DNA of 64,000 bases from Pseudomonas putida (GTDB lineage Bacteria > Pseudomonadota > Gammaproteobacteria > Pseudomonadales > Pseudomonadaceae), in NCBI RefSeq assembly GCF_002906855.1, contig NZ_MINI01000038.1, positions 1,736,001 through 1,800,000 of the forward strand, written 5' to 3'. Positions 60,269 through 64,000 of this stretch are shown here, piece by piece. Made by a program: the position numbers and the translations under genes. Under the pieces are notes generated by a model. The model made no database searches. It was not told where the DNA came from and saw nothing but the letters and a program-made list of their open reading frames with translations. Every line of letters begins with the position of its first letter. Within the stretch, counting starts at the first letter, position 1.

Positions 60269-60449
60269 AGGCCTTGGCAGGCAAATCTCTCGTTCTATCG
60301 GCAATCAGCCTTATAGCTGCATGCTGGCACATTGATGGTGAGCTTGCCCGAGGTGTCGTCAGAAAATCAACGCCAATCCGTCGGCGGCGCCTTGTGGCAC
60401 CTTCTATATGGGCCGAAGTCATTGATTTAAATAAATTTCTACAAAAGGG

Positions 60450-60478
60450 TTGACGGCCCTTCCAACCATCCATAGAAT
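60450..60478 (+). promoter_or_regulatory. Sigma-70 promoter of the tRNA array
   Basis: TTGACG (60450-60455), a 17-base spacer and TAGAAT (60473-60478), then the GC-rich discriminator GCGCGCC. Transcription would start near 60485, about 68 bases before the first tRNA. Confidence 0.85.
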
Positions 60479-60552
60479 GCGCGCCACTTGCAGCGTAAAG
60501 CACACAGCGAAACGCGGCAGGGAGTGAAAGCAGGCAGTAATGCCAGCAGCGT

Positions 60553-60628
60553 GTCCCCTTCGTCTAGTGGCCTAGGACACCGCCCTTTCACGGCGGTAAC
60601 AGGGGTTCGAGTCCCCTAGGGGACGCCA
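60553..60628 (+). tRNA. tRNA-Glu(TTC), copy 1
   Basis: A 76-base tRNA with encoded CCA. Acceptor GTCCCCT pairs with AGGGGAC; anticodon loop CTTTCAC gives TTC between CCGCC and GGCGG. Confidence 0.97.
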
Positions 60629-60632
60629 AATT

Positions 60633-60708
<76 letters not shown>

Positions 60709-60800
60709 AATTCTCCGGCAACGCTTAACGGCGGGGCGGGAAATAGAAATCCAGTCTGGATCGTGAGGTTCAGGTGCTGGTGCACTGAAAAGTGTTGTGT

Positions 60801-60876
60801 GTCCCCTTCGTCTAGTGGCCTAGGACACCGCCCTTTCACGGCGGTAACAGGGGTTCGAGTCCCCTAGGGGACGCCA
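60801..60876 (+). tRNA. tRNA-Glu(TTC), copy 2
   Basis: Identical in sequence to the copy at 60553-60628. Separated from the preceding Gly gene by 92 bases. Confidence 0.97.
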
Positions 60877-60879
60877 AAT

Positions 60880-60955
<76 letters not shown>

Positions 60956-61041
60956 GTTTAAATACTGTGGCGTTCGCACGGTGCAGTGGTGGTGAGGGTC
61001 TTAAAGGCGCCTCACGCCGATTAGCGGTAAAGCTTCAAAAT

Positions 61042-61117
<76 letters not shown>

Positions 61118-61121
61118 ATTC

Positions 61122-61153
61122 AAAAAACCACTCCAGCAGGAGTGGTTTTTTTT
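61122..61153. terminator. Terminator shared by the tRNA array and the Ig-like gene
   Basis: AAAAAACCACTC, a loop of cagcag, then GAGTGGTTTTTTTTT. A- and T-tracts flank the stem on both sides. It ends the tRNA operon and lies 2 bases beyond the stop of the convergent Ig-like gene. Confidence 0.93.
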
Positions 61154-61155
61154 TG

Positions 61156-62631
61156 TCACTTTTCCAGCATTACCTCAACAAGCGGGAATGGGATCCAGTT
61201 TTTCTTGTCGTCCACGCTGAAAAAGGCCTCGATTTTCAGCGCGGTCGGGACAACGAAGACACCCATATCGGTAAGGGTCACTTTACCCACCGTCATGGCC
61301 ACAGGCGAAGGTACCGGTATGGCATCCGCGACCACGACCGGGTCTTGGTTGCCATCCTGGCGCTCGCCGCTGATGTGGAGCCTGACAAACTGGCTGGTAT
61401 CCATCAGTGGCCAGCGCTCAAGGGTAAAGGTCGCGCCCGTGCCGATATTGCTCAGTTTCAACACCTTGCCGGTGATCTTGTCGCATTGAGGTGCCTCCAG
61501 GGTGCTGGGCACATCAATCTTCAAACTGTGCACGGCCGATTCATAGGGCATGTCGCGACGTGTTACCACGAAATACAGTTCCAGATCGCTGCCCATGCGT
61601 GCCGCAACATTCGCTTTGGGGATGGGGCAAACGATATCACCGGAAGCAATGCTCACGGGTGCGCTGTAGGCGCCGTGCTCACCCGGCCGGCCCCAGTGAA
61701 CCATCACATCGTCATTGGGGTCGAAGCGGTTCACTGCTTCGATGACTACTGTTGCACCGTTCACAGCCCGGACCGGGTCCAGGGTACTGCTGTCGCCGCC
61801 GGTGCTGCCTGTTTCTTTCACGTAGGGGGAGGAGAACGTGGTTGGCAGCGGGGTGGCGTTGCACTGTAATGGCAAGACCGCCGAGGTTTGAATCGGGGTT
61901 TTGGCACGGTCCTGGACCGTGTAGTACAGGTAGCGCAACCCGTCCCCCAGGTTGCGTATGAACGCTCCGGGGAACTTGATCTGCAGGGGCTGGGTAGTAT
62001 CGCTCAGCTTCAAGGTCCAGGTGTCCACCTGCTCGGTGCCTGTAGGTGTTGTGCTCCAGTACCAGGTCAACACATCGCCGGGGCGGATGTCAGCATAGGA
62101 CGGGATCGTGGCTGGCAAGGCATCACCGTTTGCCCATAGGTAGGCATCGGTAACCCCGTCTTCGCCGACGACTTCGCCTGCGACCTGCAGGCGGCTGTCA
62201 GTGGGTAGTTTGGGTGGGGTGGTATCCGTGGTGATGGTCAGGGGTTCGGAGGTCGAGCTGTTATTGGCGTAATTTACAACCGTGTAGGTCAAGGTGTGCG
62301 GACCATCTTCGTTCAGCAAGCTGGTGGGCACCATGATGAAAAGGTTTTTTTCATCGATCGGTCCGGGATAATCCTTGGGACCGAAATCGTGGCCATCCCA
62401 GTGCAGCGTCACTTTATCAATATCCTCTGGGTCTTCGGTTGAGTGTGCCCACTTCTCGAACGCCACCTTCAACGGGGTCTGCGTTGCGCTGTAGGGCAGC
62501 AGGTTGGTCTCGCCGCCCTCGATGTCGGCAAGCAACCCCTCGATGACAACGGGCTTGAGCAAGTTGTCCGGGTTGGTACGCCGCAAAAAAAGGCGAGTAA
62601 AAAGTGAGTGCAAGATGGATTTCAAAGACAT
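61156..62631 (-). CDS. Ig-like repeat protein
   Basis: A 491-residue protein built of beta-sandwich-like repeats. Landmarks are KVTLHWDGHDFGP (about residue 73), HTLTYTVVNYANN, TDTTPPKLPTDSRL at the repeat boundary near residue 140, DVLTWYWSTTPTG, GLRYLYYTVQDRAK, DDVMVHWGRPGEHG, and LELYFVVTRRDMP. The recurring W/Y-strand pattern suggests three to four Ig-like domains. The N-terminus (MSLKSILHSLFTRLFLRR) is basic and amphipathic and does not look like a Sec signal peptide, so export by another route or a cytoplasmic location is possible. GGAGG precedes the ATG. It follows the autotransporter gene by 79 bases. Confidence 0.75.
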   Translation of the reverse strand: MSLKSILHSLFTRLFLRRTNPDNLLKPVVIEGLLADIEGGETNLLPYSATQTPLKVAFEKWAHSTEDPEDIDKVTLHWDGHDFGPKDYPGPIDEKNLFIMVPTSLLNEDGPHTLTYTVVNYANNSSTSEPLTITTDTTPPKLPTDSRLQVAGEVVGEDGVTDAYLWANGDALPATIPSYADIRPGDVLTWYWSTTPTGTEQVDTWTLKLSDTTQPLQIKFPGAFIRNLGDGLRYLYYTVQDRAKTPIQTSAVLPLQCNATPLPTTFSSPYVKETGSTGGDSSTLDPVRAVNGATVVIEAVNRFDPNDDVMVHWGRPGEHGAYSAPVSIASGDIVCPIPKANVAARMGSDLELYFVVTRRDMPYESAVHSLKIDVPSTLEAPQCDKITGKVLKLSNIGTGATFTLERWPLMDTSQFVRLHISGERQDGNQDPVVVADAIPVPSPVAMTVGKVTLTDMGVFVVPTALKIEAFFSVDDKKNWIPFPLVEVMLEK

Positions 62632-62710
62632 TGAATTGCCTCCAGGGCGCAAGAATCTGTACCCGTAGTAAGCCCTGCAAAAACCCTAAGGCTGCTGCAG
62701 GGCGTTGTCG

Positions 62711-64000
62711 CTACCAGTTGTATCGCACGCCTACGCTGGCGCCCCACGGTTGCTCGAGGCGTTCGCCGTTGGCGTAGTCGAACTCCGCATGCACCTGCCA
62801 TTGCTCGGCCCAGGCCGCCACCACGCCAACACCCAGTTCTGCACGGGAACCCGCCAGGTCGTTGTCCAGGCTGTTGCCATTGACCTTCACGCGGTTGTTG
62901 TTCACGAACTCATGGGCCCCGGCGACCTTGAGGTAAGGCTGGATCATGCGGCCCTGGCCATAGTCGAAGGTGCGTCCGGCGGTTGCGCCAAGCTTGCCCT
63001 GTAGCGAACGCGTGTCGTCGCCGGAGGCTTGCATGCCATTGGCCAGGTGATACGACTGCCCTTCGATGGTCATGGCGGCCAACTGCGCATAAGGCTCGAT
63101 GAAGTAGCCATCATCCAGCTTGATGTGCCGGCCGACCTCCGCCGAGACACCGAGGCCGTGGTTGCTGTAGTCACCCTTGGTCTTGCTGCCATCGCTCAGT
63201 TGCACATCGGCACGGTTCTGGTAACGGTTGAACTTGGCAACGCCGTCGAAGTAGTAGCCACTCTGTGGGTCGAGCCAGGTGGTGTAGGCACCGATGTGGT
63301 AGCTGTCGACCTTGCCCGAGCTGCCGCCTTGCAGGTTCAGGTCGGAGTTGCTGTAGCCTGCAGTTACCCCGAGCAGCCAGTTACCGTCACCGGCAGGCAG
63401 GCGGCCATCGGCACCGAACGACAACCCTTGCTGCTGCTGTTTGTAACCAAACCCGGAGGTGGAGGCGTTGTACTGGTTGCCATAGCTGCGCATCCAGGCA
63501 CCTGCCGCGCCATCGTTGCGACGCACTTCGCCCATGCGGCTACGTAGTGTGGTGAGCTCGCCGTACCAGACGGTAGGGGCGGTGTTGGCCAGGGCCAGGA
63601 TGGTTTTCGTGCCGTTGCTGAGCGAACGCATCGAGGCGTCCAGGTACCAGTCATTGCCATGCTGCACCAGGCCATAGGCAAAGGTGCCCAGGTCAACTGG
63701 CCCGCCGGCCAGCGAGAAGCTCGCGTCACCGGCTGCGGTATGCACCATGTGCAGGTTGGTGTCGGCCAGTGGGTCCTTGCCCGTGCTGGCCACGCGGATC
63801 TGGTGGTTGCCGCTGGCGTTGCCAGTCACTTCCAGGAAGTCGGTTTTGCCGTCGGCGAAGTCGACGTTCATGATGAAGGTGCCGTTACCCTCCAGGTTGG
63901 CCACTTGCAGTGCGTAGAACTTGTCCTTTTCGTTCTCGTCGTCATTGTCGTGAAAAGCCACGGCGCCGCCGTCCATCGCCAGGTGTTTGAGCTCGGCGTC
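62711..64000 (-). CDS. Autotransporter, C-terminal part (partial)
   Basis: At least 429 residues of a type Va autotransporter; the frame is open to the window edge, so the N-terminus and signal peptide are missing. Residues before about 140 are the pertactin-like end of the passenger (GNGTFIMNVDFADGKTDFL, HQIRVASTGKDP, LVQHGNDWYLDAS). The beta-barrel follows (WMRSYGNQYN, LSFGADGRLPAGDGNWLLG, AYTTWLDPQSGYYFDG, FIEPYAQLAAM, ELGVGVVAAW) and ends SVGVRYNW with an aromatic terminal residue that BamA recognises. It inserts in the outer membrane and displays the passenger. The Ig-like gene lies downstream on the same strand. Confidence 0.9.
   Translation of the reverse strand, partial: DAELKHLAMDGGAVAFHDNDDENEKDKFYALQVANLEGNGTFIMNVDFADGKTDFLEVTGNASGNHQIRVASTGKDPLADTNLHMVHTAAGDASFSLAGGPVDLGTFAYGLVQHGNDWYLDASMRSLSNGTKTILALANTAPTVWYGELTTLRSRMGEVRRNDGAAGAWMRSYGNQYNASTSGFGYKQQQQGLSFGADGRLPAGDGNWLLGVTAGYSNSDLNLQGGSSGKVDSYHIGAYTTWLDPQSGYYFDGVAKFNRYQNRADVQLSDGSKTKGDYSNHGLGVSAEVGRHIKLDDGYFIEPYAQLAAMTIEGQSYHLANGMQASGDDTRSLQGKLGATAGRTFDYGQGRMIQPYLKVAGAHEFVNNNRVKVNGNSLDNDLAGSRAELGVGVVAAWAEQWQVHAEFDYANGERLEQPWGASVGVRYNW

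Noticed and set aside
60213..60503. Possible 96-codon minus-strand gene in the leader of the tRNA array
   Set aside because: It covers the tRNA promoter, has no ribosome site and shows no recognisable protein pattern.

Overview
The window looks like chromosomal DNA of a fluorescent pseudomonad of the Pseudomonas putida group. The evidence is high GC with strongly GC-biased third codon positions, dozens of short palindromes of the P. putida REP type (cores such as gtaggagcgggcttg and its complement) between genes, an EarP/EF-P pair of the arginine-rhamnosylation type, a GTG-started prmB beside aroC, and many small conserved Pseudomonas proteins. The assignment is inference from content; no database search was run. 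No transposase, integrase, prophage or CRISPR array was seen.

Layout. 0-6 kb: a small membrane protein, pyrF with a terminator, a 222-bp dyad-symmetric repeat element, a kdsA copy, an MDR-type reductase, an SDR and a WaaZ-like LPS core protein. 5-12 kb: an MFS pump divergent from a MocR regulator, an HBM-type chemoreceptor, a BenE transporter and a GST. 12-19 kb: glutaredoxin-like protein, folE, an Smr protein, an isochorismatase-fold protein lacking its nucleophilic Cys, prmB, an alpha/beta hydrolase and aroC. 19-28 kb: an HcaT-like transporter coupled to an acireductone-dioxygenase-like protein, an ankyrin protein, a ZIP transporter, an LtaS-like phosphotransferase, an RraB-like protein, and a SUOX-like/cytochrome c fusion with a 31-residue membrane peptide upstream. 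28-38 kb: a glutamine amidotransferase, CorA, a PlsC-like acyltransferase, a crotonase, tRNA-Ser, a TonB receptor, and an MFS/SDR/LysR cluster. 38-48 kb: a Gre-family factor, earP-efp, ohrR-ohr, two LysR genes divergent from a TauE exporter and a DUF1127 protein, YcaQ, a class II DAHP synthase and a spermidine-synthase-like protein. 48-60 kb: a DEAD-box helicase with a highly structured leader, a LigB-type dioxygenase, tpm, htpX, alaA, msrB-gpx, a hybrid sensor kinase, an AAA protein with msrC, and a coiled-coil protein. 60-64 kb: a Glu-Gly-Glu-Gly-Gly tRNA array, then an Ig-like protein and the 3' part of an autotransporter on the opposite strand.

Shared themes. Oxidative and thiol stress recurs: ohr/ohrR, msrB, gpx, msrC, a GST, a glutaredoxin-like protein and HtpX. 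Cell-envelope functions recur too: kdsA, the WaaZ-like protein, the LtaS-like protein, PlsC, the autotransporter and the TonB receptor. Translation is represented by earP/efp, prmB, the tRNAs, the DEAD-box helicase and the Gre factor. The shikimate pathway appears at both ends, as DAHP synthase and AroC.

The most unusual non-coding signal is the roughly 212-nt leader of the DEAD-box helicase gene. A perfect 9-bp stem buries the AUG, and upstream stems are mutually exclusive. Other notable points are the WaaZ-like gene near a kdsA copy, the enzyme homologues with missing key residues, and the dyad-symmetric repeat element at 1143-1364.
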